Below are positions 24,611-33,264 of a DNA stretch of 64,000 nucleotides, piece after piece. The translations under genes and the position numbers were made by a program. Numbering within the stretch: the first letter of the stretch is position 1; every line of letters begins with the position of its first letter. The notes beneath the pieces are model-generated. The model had not been told where the DNA came from, ran no database searches, and worked only from the letters and a program-made list of their open reading frames with translations. This DNA comes from a bacterium HR40 (GTDB lineage Bacteria > Pseudomonadota > Alphaproteobacteria > Geminicoccales > Geminicoccaceae), in contig BEIQ01000004.1 in NCBI GenBank assembly GCA_002898275.1, positions 186,001 through 250,000 of the forward strand, in the 5' to 3' direction.

Positions 24611-26223
24611 GGTTCCTGCTCCCGCAGCTGGGCGAAGGCTTCGGGCGTATCCACATCGACCAGCACCGCCGGGTCGCCCGTCTCCACTTCCACGACCGCC
24701 TCCGGATAGGCGAGCAGAATGTGGCGCGCTCCGACATCGCCCGCGATCCGCTTCATCTCGTCGAAGAATGCCCGCCCGAACAGGACCGGATTGCCGCGGC
24801 GACCGCCGCAGGTGGGAACGACGATGGACTGGCCCCGTTCCGGGGCGAAGGCGCCGAGCAACCGCTCGATCAGGGGTGCCGTGAGCCGGGGCATGTCGCC
24901 GAGACACACGAGCGTGCCGTCGCAGTCTTCGGGCAGGGCCTCGATCCCGGCTCGCAGCGAGGTCGAGAGCCCTTCGCAGTAGGCGGGATTGTGAACGAAG
25001 GTGACGGGAAGCCCGACCAGCGCAGCCTCGATCCGCTCCCGCTCGTGGCCAGTGACGACGACAATCGGACGCGCTGGCGAGGCGGCGAGTGCCTCGACCA
25101 CGCGCCGCACCATCGCCTTGCCGCCGACCTCGAGCAAAAGCTTGTTCTCCCCGCCCATCCGGGTCGAACGGCCGGCGGCGAGCACGAGCGCGGCGATCCG
25201 CCGCTCCTGCCCGGGCCGGGGGCGCAGCTGACGCGGCTGCGGACGGCTCGGGATCTCGCTCAGGAGCCCGCCCACACCCATGCGTGCGATGTCCTCGGGG
25301 CTCGGCGGGATGCCTGCCGCGTACCGCCGCATCACGATGTCCACACCGGATTCCTTGGGCGAGCGGGCAGAGCCGGGAAGTGCGAGCACTGGCCTTCCCG
25401 CGAGCTCGGCGATGAGCAACAGATTGCCGGGATCGACCGGCATGCCGAAGCGCAAGATCTTGCCGCCAGCGCGCAGGATCGCCGAAGGCACCACATCGCC
25501 CCGGTCGGCGGTGGCCGAGGCGCCGACCACGAGCAGCATATCGAAACCCTCGGCTGCGGCGGCGGCGATCGAGGCCGCTACCGCATCCACCTCGTGGGGG
25601 CAGCGGTCGTCAGCGAGCAGCCTGCCGCCCATCGCGGCGAGCCGCTCGCGGGTGACCGCCGTGGTCTTTTCGAGGACTTTCTCGGCTGTTCCCGGCAGGA
25701 TCGTCTGGATCAAGCGGGCGGAGAAAGGCCGGAACGGGGCGAGTCGCAAGGGCTTGCGCTCCGCTGCGACCGCCTCGGCGCGGGCGAGGGCGGAAGATGG
25801 CACCGCGAACGGCACGATCTTGATGGTCGCCGCCATATCGCCGGCGGCGAGGGCGGCAAAGGGGAGAGGTGTCGCGAGGGTGATGCCCTCGTGCACAGCG
25901 TTGACCGCATCCACGCCTTCCCGGTCCACCAGCAGCAACCCTGCAGCCGAGGCATAGAGGCTGCAGCGGCCGGTGCCGGGCCGGTCGGTGACCAGACCCT
26001 CGCTGAGGAGGGCACGGGCGAGCCGTTCCGCTGCTTCGTCCTCGTGCGTATCCCCGGGCTCGAGAAGCACGGCGACGATCTCGCGCACACCCGCCTGCCG
26101 CAAGCGTTCGATGCGCGCACGGTCGAGCCGCTCGCCTTTGGCCATGACCAAGCCATCGGCCACCAGGCGATGGGCGAGGATGGCACCTTCTGCGGCTTCT
26201 GGCGACAGGGTGAGGAAGCGCAC
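24607..26223 (-). CDS. MoeA-like / MobA-like (MocA) molybdopterin fusion protein
   Basis: A 538-residue two-domain protein. Residues 1 to about 335 form a MoeA/MogA-like molybdopterin-binding region (LLVVGASATADRGDVVPSAI, then FGMPVDPGNLLLIAELAGRP). Residues from about 344 form a MobA-like nucleotidyltransferase: ALVLAAGRSTRMGGENKLLL, VCLGDMPRLT, GRRGNPVLFG and LVDVDTP. Such fusions in alphaproteobacteria are linked to the cytidylated cofactor (MCD) of CO dehydrogenase and xanthine dehydrogenase-type enzymes, similar to MocA. GTG start at 26223 with GGGAGG upstream; 26 bp follow the TAXI gene. Confidence 0.9.
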   Translation of the reverse strand: MRFLTLSPEAAEGAILAHRLVADGLVMAKGERLDRARIERLRQAGVREIVAVLLEPGDTHEDEAAERLARALLSEGLVTDRPGTGRCSLYASAAGLLLVDREGVDAVNAVHEGITLATPLPFAALAAGDMAATIKIVPFAVPSSALARAEAVAAERKPLRLAPFRPFSARLIQTILPGTAEKVLEKTTAVTRERLAAMGGRLLADDRCPHEVDAVAASIAAAAAEGFDMLLVVGASATADRGDVVPSAILRAGGKILRFGMPVDPGNLLLIAELAGRPVLALPGSARSPKESGVDIVMRRYAAGIPPSPEDIARMGVGGLLSEIPSRPQPRQLRPRPGQERRIAALVLAAGRSTRMGGENKLLLEVGGKAMVRRVVEALAASPARPIVVVTGHERERIEAALVGLPVTFVHNPAYCEGLSTSLRAGIEALPEDCDGTLVCLGDMPRLTAPLIERLLGAFAPERGQSIVVPTCGGRRGNPVLFGRAFFDEMKRIAGDVGARHILLAYPEAVVEVETGDPAVLVDVDTPEAFAQLREQEP

Positions 26224-26249
26224 GGGGCGTGCCTCCCGGGCCTCGCGCC

Positions 26250-27152
26250 TCAGTCGCGGAACGGCTTGCCCTCGCCGTAGGCGACCGCTTCGATGTCCTT
26301 CGCCCCCATGAGCAGCAGCATGGCGAGTTGCGAGCGCGCTTGCGGGTTGGTGGCGAGATAAGCCTTGGCGACCCCGAGCACCGCGCCGATCGCCAGGGTC
26401 TCCGGATCTCCGAAGCCGGCGAGATTGGGATAGCGCTCGTCGTCGAAGGTGACGATGTCGTAGATCCGCTTACCGTCGATCGTGAAGTTCTCGAGATCGC
26501 GGTTGTCGATCTCGGCGAAGCGCAACTGGGTTCCGGTGCGCTCGTGGTCGTTGAGGATTCGCACGAGGTCCGACTGCGGAGCGATGACGTCGAACACGCA
26601 GGCGGCCTTGCCCTCGAGCACGGCAAGCGCGCCCTCGAAGCCGTTTGCCGGGTAGATGCGGATGTCTCCGTAGAGCTCCGGGGCGAGGAGCTGCAAATTG
26701 AGCATGGTGGCAAGCGACCCGCTCCCGGTATCTCCGGCGGCGATCACCGCCCCTCGCGCTTCGTCGAGATCGTCGATGCCCGACCCGCGATGGCAGAGGA
26801 GCAGACCGAGTTCCTTGTAGAGTTCGCCCAACACCTCGAATTTCGCTCGCGCACCCGGCTGGATGCGGGCATCGTAGAAGGCGATGGCGTCGCCCTGGGC
26901 GATGAAGGCATCGCAACGGCCGGCGAGCGTACGGTCGAGATTGTCGAGCGAGCCGCCGGTCGGTACCACCTCGATCGCCAGCTGGCCCATGGTGGATCTT
27001 GCCGCGAGCTCGGCGAGCTTCTCGCCGACCCGCAGGTAGGTCTTGCCCGGGCTTCCGGTGCACAGCCGCAAAGGGGTTGCGGCCAGTGCCGGGGCGACCA
27101 CCAGAAAAACGGCGGACAGGACCGCGAGTCCGCGAAGGGTACGGCGGATCAT
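26250..27152 (-). CDS. TAXI family periplasmic substrate-binding protein
   Basis: A 300-residue protein with a signal peptide (about residues 1-25, ending APALA) and a TAXI-type TRAP binding fold: LCTGSPGKTYLRVGEKLAEL, VVPTGGSLDNLDRTLAGRCD, IAAGDTGSGSLATM and DNRDLENFTIDGKRIY. The usual TRAP membrane subunits are not nearby. Its place inside a molybdenum-enzyme maturation operon is odd; it could be a ligand sensor or a solute receptor for a distant permease. ATG at 27152 overlaps the upstream stop (ATGA), with AGGAGG 7 bases before it. Confidence 0.82.
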   Translation of the reverse strand: MIRRTLRGLAVLSAVFLVVAPALAATPLRLCTGSPGKTYLRVGEKLAELAARSTMGQLAIEVVPTGGSLDNLDRTLAGRCDAFIAQGDAIAFYDARIQPGARAKFEVLGELYKELGLLLCHRGSGIDDLDEARGAVIAAGDTGSGSLATMLNLQLLAPELYGDIRIYPANGFEGALAVLEGKAACVFDVIAPQSDLVRILNDHERTGTQLRFAEIDNRDLENFTIDGKRIYDIVTFDDERYPNLAGFGDPETLAIGAVLGVAKAYLATNPQARSQLAMLLLMGAKDIEAVAYGEGKPFRD

Positions 27153-27880
27153 GCGCAAGCCTCCTCGCGCCCGGGGCGGCGGAAACTGTAGCCCTTGCGC
27201 AGCACCATGGTCATCTCGGCGAGGATGGAGAGCGCGATTTCGGCCGGGCTCACGGCGCCGATGTCGAGCCCGGCAGGGCCGTGGATGCGGGCGAGCGCAG
27301 CCTCGTCATGGCCCAGGGCCCGCAGCCGCTCGAGCCGCTTGGCGTGCGTCCGGGAGCTGCCGAGCGCGGCGATATAAAAAGCCGGCGAGCGCAGCGCGAC
27401 GTCCAGCGCCGGATCGTCGAGCTTGGGATCGTGGGTCAAGGTGACGACCGCCGTGCGCCGGTCGAGCCCGAGCTGGGTGAGGGCTTCGTCCGGCCAGTCG
27501 GTCGAGAGGGCCACATCGGGAAAGCGGTCGGCGCTGGCAAAAGCCCGCCGCGGATCCACCACCACGACCCGATAGCCGGTCATGGCCGCCATGGGGGCGA
27601 GCGCTTGCGCGATGTGCACGGCGCCGACGATGACGAGGCGTAGCGGCGGGTTGAAGACCTCGAAAAAGGTGCGGCCGCGGCTCGTCTCGACGGTCAAAGA
27701 GCGATCGAGTCGCAGTGCCCGATCGGCGGCCTCGCGCACATCCTCTGGAAGCGGGCCGCCAATGACCACTTCACCGTCGACGACGAGTGCCGCCTCCTGG
27801 CTTTCGAGGAAGCGCACCAGGCACACCGCGCGTTTGGCCCGGCAGGCCGCCGTCAGTCTCTCGAGCAGTTCGAGTCTCAT
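27149..27880 (-). CDS. XdhC family protein (Rossmann C-terminal type)
   Basis: A 243-residue XdhC/CoxF-family protein. A short N-terminal XdhC-like part (RLELLERLTAACRAKRAVC) leads into the Rossmann domain LRLVIVGAVHIAQALAPMA, YRVVVVDPR, then VVTLTHDPKLDDPAL and YIAALGSSRTHAKRLERL. XdhC proteins bind sulfurated Mo cofactor and hand it to xanthine dehydrogenase or CO dehydrogenase. The ATG at 27880 overlaps the stop of the smaller XdhC gene (ATGA). An upstream in-frame extension to 27937 is out of keeping with the family. Confidence 0.9.
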   Translation of the reverse strand: MRLELLERLTAACRAKRAVCLVRFLESQEAALVVDGEVVIGGPLPEDVREAADRALRLDRSLTVETSRGRTFFEVFNPPLRLVIVGAVHIAQALAPMAAMTGYRVVVVDPRRAFASADRFPDVALSTDWPDEALTQLGLDRRTAVVTLTHDPKLDDPALDVALRSPAFYIAALGSSRTHAKRLERLRALGHDEAALARIHGPAGLDIGAVSPAEIALSILAEMTMVLRKGYSFRRPGREEACA

Positions 27881-28197
27881 TCGACCGCCTCGACCCAGAC
27901 TTGAACGCGGCCGCCGCAGGCGAGGCCGACCTGCCATGCCTGCTCGTCGCTCACGCCGAATTCGAGCAACTTGGGCGGAGCGCCGCGCATCACCTCCATC
28001 GCTTCCTTGACCACAGCCCCCTCGATGCAGCCGCCGGAAACCGAGCCGAGCATGTGGCCCTCCTCGTCGACTACCAGGTGGCTCCCAGCCGGCCGCGGCG
28101 ACGAGCCCCAGGTCGAGACGACGGTGGCGATGGCCACCCTGCGGCCGCTCCGGCGCCAGGCGATCGCACGCTCGAGCAGCTCCTCTTCGCCGATCAT
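27877..28197 (-). CDS. XdhC/CoxI N-terminal-domain protein
   Basis: A 106-residue protein covering only the N-terminal XdhC_CoxI domain: IATVVSTWGSSPRPAGSHLV, GHMLGSVSGGCIEGAVVKEA and WQVGLACGGRVQVWVE. The conserved cysteines in SGGCIEG and ACGG are the proposed cofactor or sulfur contacts. With the following XdhC gene it gives a two-piece version of full-length XdhC. ATG overlaps the coxE stop (ATGA). No separate ribosome-binding site is evident, so it depends on coupling. Confidence 0.9.
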   Translation of the reverse strand: MIGEEELLERAIAWRRSGRRVAIATVVSTWGSSPRPAGSHLVVDEEGHMLGSVSGGCIEGAVVKEAMEVMRGAPPKLLEFGVSDEQAWQVGLACGGRVQVWVEAVE

Positions 28198-29444
28198 GCG
28201 GCCCTCCCGCTTTCCGCTGCCCGCACCCAGCTCGTCAGGCCCTCGGCGCGCCGCGGGCCGTCGCGCGCTAGGGCTTCGGCGAGATCCCGCAGGCTTGCGA
28301 GATTGTGCACGCTTTTGAAATCGTCCACATGGCGGATGATGATGCGCGCGCCGGCCGAGATCGGCGCATAACGGTCGTAGCGCAGGAGCGGGTTCAGCCA
28401 GATCAGCCGGCGGCAGCTCTTGTGCAGGCGCTCCATCTCGACCTCGAGCCCAGCGCCGGCGTCGCGGTCGAGGCCGTCGGTGATGAGCAGGACGATCGCC
28501 CCCTGGGAGAGCACGCGGCGCGACCAGAACCGATTGAACTCGTGCAGACAGTGAGCGATGCGCGTACCGCCGCCCCAATCCGGCACCTTCTTGCCGATGT
28601 CCTCGAGGGCCCGATCGGGATCGCGCTGGCGCAGCTCGCGCGTGACATTGGAGAGCCGGGTGCCGAAGAGGAAGCTGTGGACGCGATCGCGGTCGTTGGC
28701 GAGGGTGTGCATGAAGAGCAGCAGCATCCGCGAGTAGCGGCTCATCGACCCCGAGATGTCGCACAGGATCACGATCGGTGGCGGACGCTGCTCGCGGCGC
28801 CGACGCACGATGTCGATCACCGCTCCGCCGCCGCGCAGCGAGCGGCGCAAGGTGCGCCGCAAATCGATGGGCTGTCCACGCGCATGCGGCTCGAAGCGCC
28901 GGGTGGGGACCTCGAGGGTAGCGAGTCGCATCCGCCGGATCTCGCGCCGCGCTTGCTCGAGCTCGGCTGCCGACATCTGCTCGAAGTCCTTGTGCTGGAG
29001 CGTCTCGCGCGCCGACCAGGTGAGATGGGCATCGAGCTCGAGGGTCGGCGGCTTTTCCTCTCCACGCCCCGCCTCTTGCCCGGGACGGAGTTCCGGGGCG
29101 AAGGCCTCGGCCACTCGGCGCTTGGCGGGCTCGCCCGGCATCCGTTCGCGCGGCACCTCCATCTGCGGCAGCAGCAGTCCCAGCATGCGCTCGAGGATCT
29201 TGGGATCGCGCCAAAAGATGTGGAAGCACTGATCGAAGATCTCGCGCTGATCCTGCCGGTTCACGAACACGGCGTGCAGGGTCCAGTAGAGATCGTCACG
29301 GCGCCCTGGCCCTACGACCTCGATCGCCCGCAACGCCTCCAGCACCCGTCCGGGCCCGACCGGCAGGCCGGCGGCCCGCAGCGCCCGGGCGAAATGCACC
29401 ACGTTGCGGACGAAACGCCCGCTCGTCTCGGCGGATTCGTTCAC
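28194..29444 (-). CDS. coxE: CoxE-like VWA domain protein
   Basis: A 416-residue VWA-containing CoxE-family protein. The MIDAS motif is ILCDISGSMSRYSRMLL, with DWGGGTRIAHCLHEF and LITDGLDRD as further metal-site elements; a helical N-terminal half (FARALRAAGLPVGPGRVLEA) precedes it. CoxE works with the AAA+ ATPase CoxD to insert copper or sulfur into the Mo-Cu site of CO dehydrogenase or related hydroxylases. GTG start at 29444 overlaps the coxD stop (GTGA). Confidence 0.92.
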   Translation of the reverse strand: MNESAETSGRFVRNVVHFARALRAAGLPVGPGRVLEALRAIEVVGPGRRDDLYWTLHAVFVNRQDQREIFDQCFHIFWRDPKILERMLGLLLPQMEVPRERMPGEPAKRRVAEAFAPELRPGQEAGRGEEKPPTLELDAHLTWSARETLQHKDFEQMSAAELEQARREIRRMRLATLEVPTRRFEPHARGQPIDLRRTLRRSLRGGGAVIDIVRRRREQRPPPIVILCDISGSMSRYSRMLLLFMHTLANDRDRVHSFLFGTRLSNVTRELRQRDPDRALEDIGKKVPDWGGGTRIAHCLHEFNRFWSRRVLSQGAIVLLITDGLDRDAGAGLEVEMERLHKSCRRLIWLNPLLRYDRYAPISAGARIIIRHVDDFKSVHNLASLRDLAEALARDGPRRAEGLTSWVRAAESGRAA

Positions 29445-30358
29445 CCCACCGGCTCCCGTGCCTTGGCGCGGATCTCCTCGAGGATGCGGGCAGCCTCGGA
29501 GCCACGAATCTTCAGGATGTCGTCCTGGTATTTGAGGAGGGTGCCGAGAGTGTCGTTGACCACTTCGGGCGTGATCTCGAGCACGTCGAGGGTGAGAAGG
29601 GCCCGCGCCCAGTCGAGGGTCTCGGCCACTCCCGGCAGTTTGAACAGGTCCCGCTTGCGCAGTTCCTGGACGAAGGCGACGATCTGGCGGCTCAGCCGCT
29701 CCTCGATGCCGGGAATGCGCACCCGCACGATTTCCAGCTCGCGCTCGAGCGTCGGATAGTCGACCCAATGGTAGAAGCAGCGACGCTTGAGGGCATCGTG
29801 GATCTCGCGCGTGCGATTGCTCGTGATCACCACGATGGGCGGTCGCTCGGCGCGAATCGTGCCGATCTCGGGGATGGTGATCTGGAAGTCCGACAGCACC
29901 TCGAGGAGATAGGCCTCGAATGGCTCGTCCGTACGGTCGAGCTCGTCGATGAGGAGCACCGGCGGTCCACCCTCGTGGCGTTCGAGGGCCTGCAAGAGCG
30001 GCCGGCGGATCAGGAAGCGTTCGTCGAAGATGTCCTGGGAAAGAGCCTCCTTGCTGGTTTCGCCCGTCACCTCGGCGAGCCGGATCTCCAGCATTTGTCG
30101 CTGGTAGTTCCACTCGTAGACGGCAGAGGCGACATCGAGTCCCTCGTAACATTGCAACCGGATCAGCCGTCGGCCGAGCGTTTCGGCGAGCACTTTGGCG
30201 ATCTCGGTCTTGCCCACCCCGGCCTCGCCCTCGAGAAAGAGCGGCCGCTCGAGACGCAGGGCGAGGAAGAGGGCCGTGGCAAGCGGCCGGTCGGCGACGT
30301 AGTGACCGCGGGCGAGAAGCTCGAGGGTATCGTCGACGGAAGCGGGGATCGGGCTCAT
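29441..30358 (-). CDS. coxD: CoxD-like MoxR family AAA+ ATPase
   Basis: A 305-residue MoxR-type AAA+ ATPase. Walker A is FLEGEAGVGKTEIAKVLAE, then LQCYEGLDVASAVYEWNYQ, Walker B VLLIDELDRTDEPFEAYLLE, sensor 1 ITSNRTREIHDALKRRC. This is the CoxD signature; CoxD is a chaperone for maturation of the Mo hydroxylase active site. It heads a coupled operon of eight genes running left to sufU. The ATG at 30358 has only a weak ribosome-binding site. The 114 bp before it gave no clear promoter by eye. Confidence 0.93.
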   Translation of the reverse strand: MSPIPASVDDTLELLARGHYVADRPLATALFLALRLERPLFLEGEAGVGKTEIAKVLAETLGRRLIRLQCYEGLDVASAVYEWNYQRQMLEIRLAEVTGETSKEALSQDIFDERFLIRRPLLQALERHEGGPPVLLIDELDRTDEPFEAYLLEVLSDFQITIPEIGTIRAERPPIVVITSNRTREIHDALKRRCFYHWVDYPTLERELEIVRVRIPGIEERLSRQIVAFVQELRKRDLFKLPGVAETLDWARALLTLDVLEITPEVVNDTLGTLLKYQDDILKIRGSEAARILEEIRAKAREPVG

Positions 30359-30472
30359 GAGCGATGGCTGTCCGGCTCGAGAATGTCCGCGCTGCCCCAG
30401 GGGCTCTGTCCTCCATATGGCGGCTTCTCGCATTCCTTCGAGCCTGTCTCGACGTCGCAGGGACTGGTCACG

Positions 30473-31654
30473 TCATACACCCTCGCCGGTGAACGCGTCC
30501 TCGAGCAGCTGGCGGGCCACTTCGACGGTGAGCGGGGTCGGATTGCCGGCAGCCGTCGGATCCTCGACCGCCATCCGCGCGAGTTCGTCGAAGCGGTCGC
30601 GGGGAATGCCGAGCTCCTGCAGGGTGTGAGGGATGCCGAGGCGCTGGCGGAGCTCGAGGATCCAGTCGAGGAAGGCCCCGAAACTCGGCTGCGGCAGTCC
30701 GAGGAAGGCGGCGAGCCGGGTGATCCGGGTCTCGATCGCCTCGTAATTGTGGGCGAGCACATAGGGCAAAAGGACAGCGTTGGTGAGCCCGTGATGGGTG
30801 TCGTAGATCGCCCCGATCGGGTGACTGAGGGCGTGGACGGCGCCCAGCCCCTTCTGGAAGGCGACGGCACCCATGGCCGAGGCCGCCAACATTCGGCCGC
30901 GAGCGGCGATGTCGCTACCATCCTCGAAGGCGACGACGAGCGCCTTGTGGATCTGCCGCACGCCCTCTACCGCCACCCCATCGGAGAGCGGATGGAAGGC
31001 CGGTGCGCAATAAGCCTCGATGCAGTGGGATAGGGCGTCCATGCCGGTCCAAGCGGTGAGCCGGGGCGGCAGGCCGAGGGTGAGCTGCGGATCGAGGATG
31101 GCGGTTTTGGGCATCATGAGCGGATGAAAGATCACCCGCTTGCGGTGACTCGCCGGATCGGTGACCACCCCGGCACGACCCACTTCCGAGCCCGTGCCAG
31201 CGGTCGTGGGGATCGCGACCACTGGGCGGATGCCCGCGGTCTCCGCCCGTTTCCAATTGTCGCCGATGTCCTCGAAGTCCCAGATCGGTCGCTTTTGCGC
31301 CGCCATGAAAGCCACGAGCTTGCCCACGTCGAGGGCGCTGCCGCCGCCGATGGCGACGATCCCGTCGTGGTCGCCGGTGCGCAGCACCTGCACCCCTTCG
31401 CGCACGTTCTCTTCCGTCGGGTTGGGGCGAACGCCCGTGAAGAGAGCGGGTGCGAGACCGCCGCTGGCGAGGGCTTCGAGACAGCGGGCGACCGGCATCA
31501 ATTTCGCCAGCTCGGGATCGGTCACCACGAGCGGCCGCGCGATCCCCGCCTCCCGACAGGCTTCGGCGACCCGCCCGATGGTGCCCGGGCCGAACAGGAT
31601 TCGCGTGGGATAGGACCAGCTCGTCACCAATGTCTCGAGATCGCGCCCGGGCAT
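30473..31654 (-). CDS. Iron-containing alcohol dehydrogenase
   Basis: A 393-residue group III (iron-dependent) alcohol dehydrogenase. NAD-binding elements GIVAIGGGSALDVGKLVA and IPTTAGTGSEVGRAGVV are present, and the metal residues are in ILDPQL, TGMDALSHCIEAYCAP, HALSHPIGAIYDTHHG. Substrate is not readable; relatives act on butanol, lactaldehyde or hydroxybutyrate. ATG at 31654 is set by GGAGGGGG just upstream. It precedes coxD on the same strand by 114 bp, so readthrough is possible but a shared function is not evident. Confidence 0.93.
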   Translation of the reverse strand: MPGRDLETLVTSWSYPTRILFGPGTIGRVAEACREAGIARPLVVTDPELAKLMPVARCLEALASGGLAPALFTGVRPNPTEENVREGVQVLRTGDHDGIVAIGGGSALDVGKLVAFMAAQKRPIWDFEDIGDNWKRAETAGIRPVVAIPTTAGTGSEVGRAGVVTDPASHRKRVIFHPLMMPKTAILDPQLTLGLPPRLTAWTGMDALSHCIEAYCAPAFHPLSDGVAVEGVRQIHKALVVAFEDGSDIAARGRMLAASAMGAVAFQKGLGAVHALSHPIGAIYDTHHGLTNAVLLPYVLAHNYEAIETRITRLAAFLGLPQPSFGAFLDWILELRQRLGIPHTLQELGIPRDRFDELARMAVEDPTAAGNPTPLTVEVARQLLEDAFTGEGV

Positions 31655-31710
31655 GCTCCCCCTCCGGTCGTGACAACCGCCGCACCGATAGACGGAATCC
31701 TGCCCCCTGC

Positions 31711-33264
31711 CTAGCGATCGTCGCCGGCCGCGGGCACGGGGGCGCGTCGAAAGAGGCTTCTCAGCTCCTCGCCATGGAAGGCACCTGCCCAACGGGCTGC
31801 GGCGAAATAGACGACGAGACCGGTGGGCACGAGCAAGGACAGGCGCGCGAGCGAAGGCAAACCAGCGGCGAGCCGCTCGAGCCCCGAGAGCGCGCCGCCC
31901 ATGAGCGCCGAGGCGAAAACGATCGCCCCGAGACGCCGGGCGAGGCGGCCATCGGCTCGCAGCTCGCCGCGCCACCACAGCAAAAGGCCGAGAAGGAAGG
32001 CGTTGGTCCAGCTCGAGATGGCGGTGGCGAGGGCGATACCGGCATGAGCGAGCGGGCCGACCAGGGCGAGGATGGCACCGATGTTGACGAGAAGACAGAA
32101 GGCGGCGATCAGGACCGGTGTCCGGGTGTCCTCGCGGGCGAAAAAGCCCGGAGCCAGCACTTTGACCAGCACATAAGCGGGAAGGCCGATGGCGAAGGCC
32201 GCGAGGGCTGCCGCTGTCGCCACGACGGCCTGGGCATCGAACTCGCCACGGCCGAAGAGCGCCTCGACGAGGGTCACCGGCATGGTCAAAAAGGCGACCG
32301 TGGCCGGTACCGCGAAGAGCATCCCCACCTCGATGGCGCGGGTCTGCAGTCGCCGCGCCTCGTCCTCGCGTCCGGCCCGAAGCGCCCGCGCGAGACCAGG
32401 GAGCAGGGCGGTGGCGAGGGCCACACCCACCGCTCCGAGCGGCAGCTGGTTGAGGCGGTCGGCATAGAAGAGATAGGAGACGGCACCTTCCGGCAGCCGC
32501 GAGGCGAACCAGGTGTCGATCACGAGACTGAGTTGGTAGACCCCTGCCCCCAGGGCGCCGGGCAGCACGAGCGCGAAAAGGCGGCGCATCCGGCCGTCGA
32601 GCTTCGGCCGCACCAGGCGCAAGGGGAAGCCGGCGCGAGCGCTCGCCGAGAGCACGAGGGCGAGCTGGGCGACGCCGGCTGCGGCCACTCCCCAGGCCAA
32701 CGGATAAGCCGCGTGCGCATCCGCCAAGGCAGCGCAGACCAGGGCCGCGATCAGCACCAGATTGAGCAGAACCGGGGCGAAGGCGGCAGCCGCGAAGGCG
32801 CCGACGCTATTGAGCACGCCAGCCGCGATGGCGGCGAGCGAGATGAAGGCCAGGTAGGGAAAGGTGATGCGCGACAATTCGACGGCGAGCGCGTAGCGTT
32901 CGCTCTCCGGCGCGAACCCCGGGGCGAGGGCCGCCACCACCCAGGGCATGGCGAGCTCGGCTGCGAGCACCACGAGGAGCAGCACCAGGCTCATGAGGGA
33001 GAACGCGGCGTTGGCGAAGCCGCGCGCTGCCTCTTCGCCCTCGCCTTCGAGAGTGCGGGCAAACAGCGGTACGAAGCCGGCGTTGAAGGCGCCTTCGGCG
33101 AACAGCCGGCGCAGCAGATTGGCGAGTTTGAAGGCGACGAAGAAGGCGTCGGCGGCTGCCGAAGCACCGAGCAAAAAGGCGATGCCGGCATCGCGCAGAA
33201 AGCCGGTCAGACGCGAGAGCAGGGTAAGCGAACCGACGGTCGCCGCCGCGCGCAGCAGGTTCAC
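31711..33264 (-). CDS. murJ: Lipid II flippase MurJ
   Basis: A 517-residue MATE-like (MOP superfamily) membrane protein with about 14 helices. It begins NLLRAAATVGSLTLLSRLTG and has FFVAFKLANLLRRLFAEGAF, VSYLFYADRLNQLPLGAVGV and FFAREDTRTPV, all MurJ/MviN markers with the conserved arginines. It flips lipid II to the periplasmic face for peptidoglycan synthesis. GTG start overlaps the glnD stop (GTGA), the common glnD-murJ order in alphaproteobacteria. Confidence 0.95.
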   Translation of the reverse strand: MNLLRAAATVGSLTLLSRLTGFLRDAGIAFLLGASAAADAFFVAFKLANLLRRLFAEGAFNAGFVPLFARTLEGEGEEAARGFANAAFSLMSLVLLLVVLAAELAMPWVVAALAPGFAPESERYALAVELSRITFPYLAFISLAAIAAGVLNSVGAFAAAAFAPVLLNLVLIAALVCAALADAHAAYPLAWGVAAAGVAQLALVLSASARAGFPLRLVRPKLDGRMRRLFALVLPGALGAGVYQLSLVIDTWFASRLPEGAVSYLFYADRLNQLPLGAVGVALATALLPGLARALRAGREDEARRLQTRAIEVGMLFAVPATVAFLTMPVTLVEALFGRGEFDAQAVVATAAALAAFAIGLPAYVLVKVLAPGFFAREDTRTPVLIAAFCLLVNIGAILALVGPLAHAGIALATAISSWTNAFLLGLLLWWRGELRADGRLARRLGAIVFASALMGGALSGLERLAAGLPSLARLSLLVPTGLVVYFAAARWAGAFHGEELRSLFRRAPVPAAGDDR

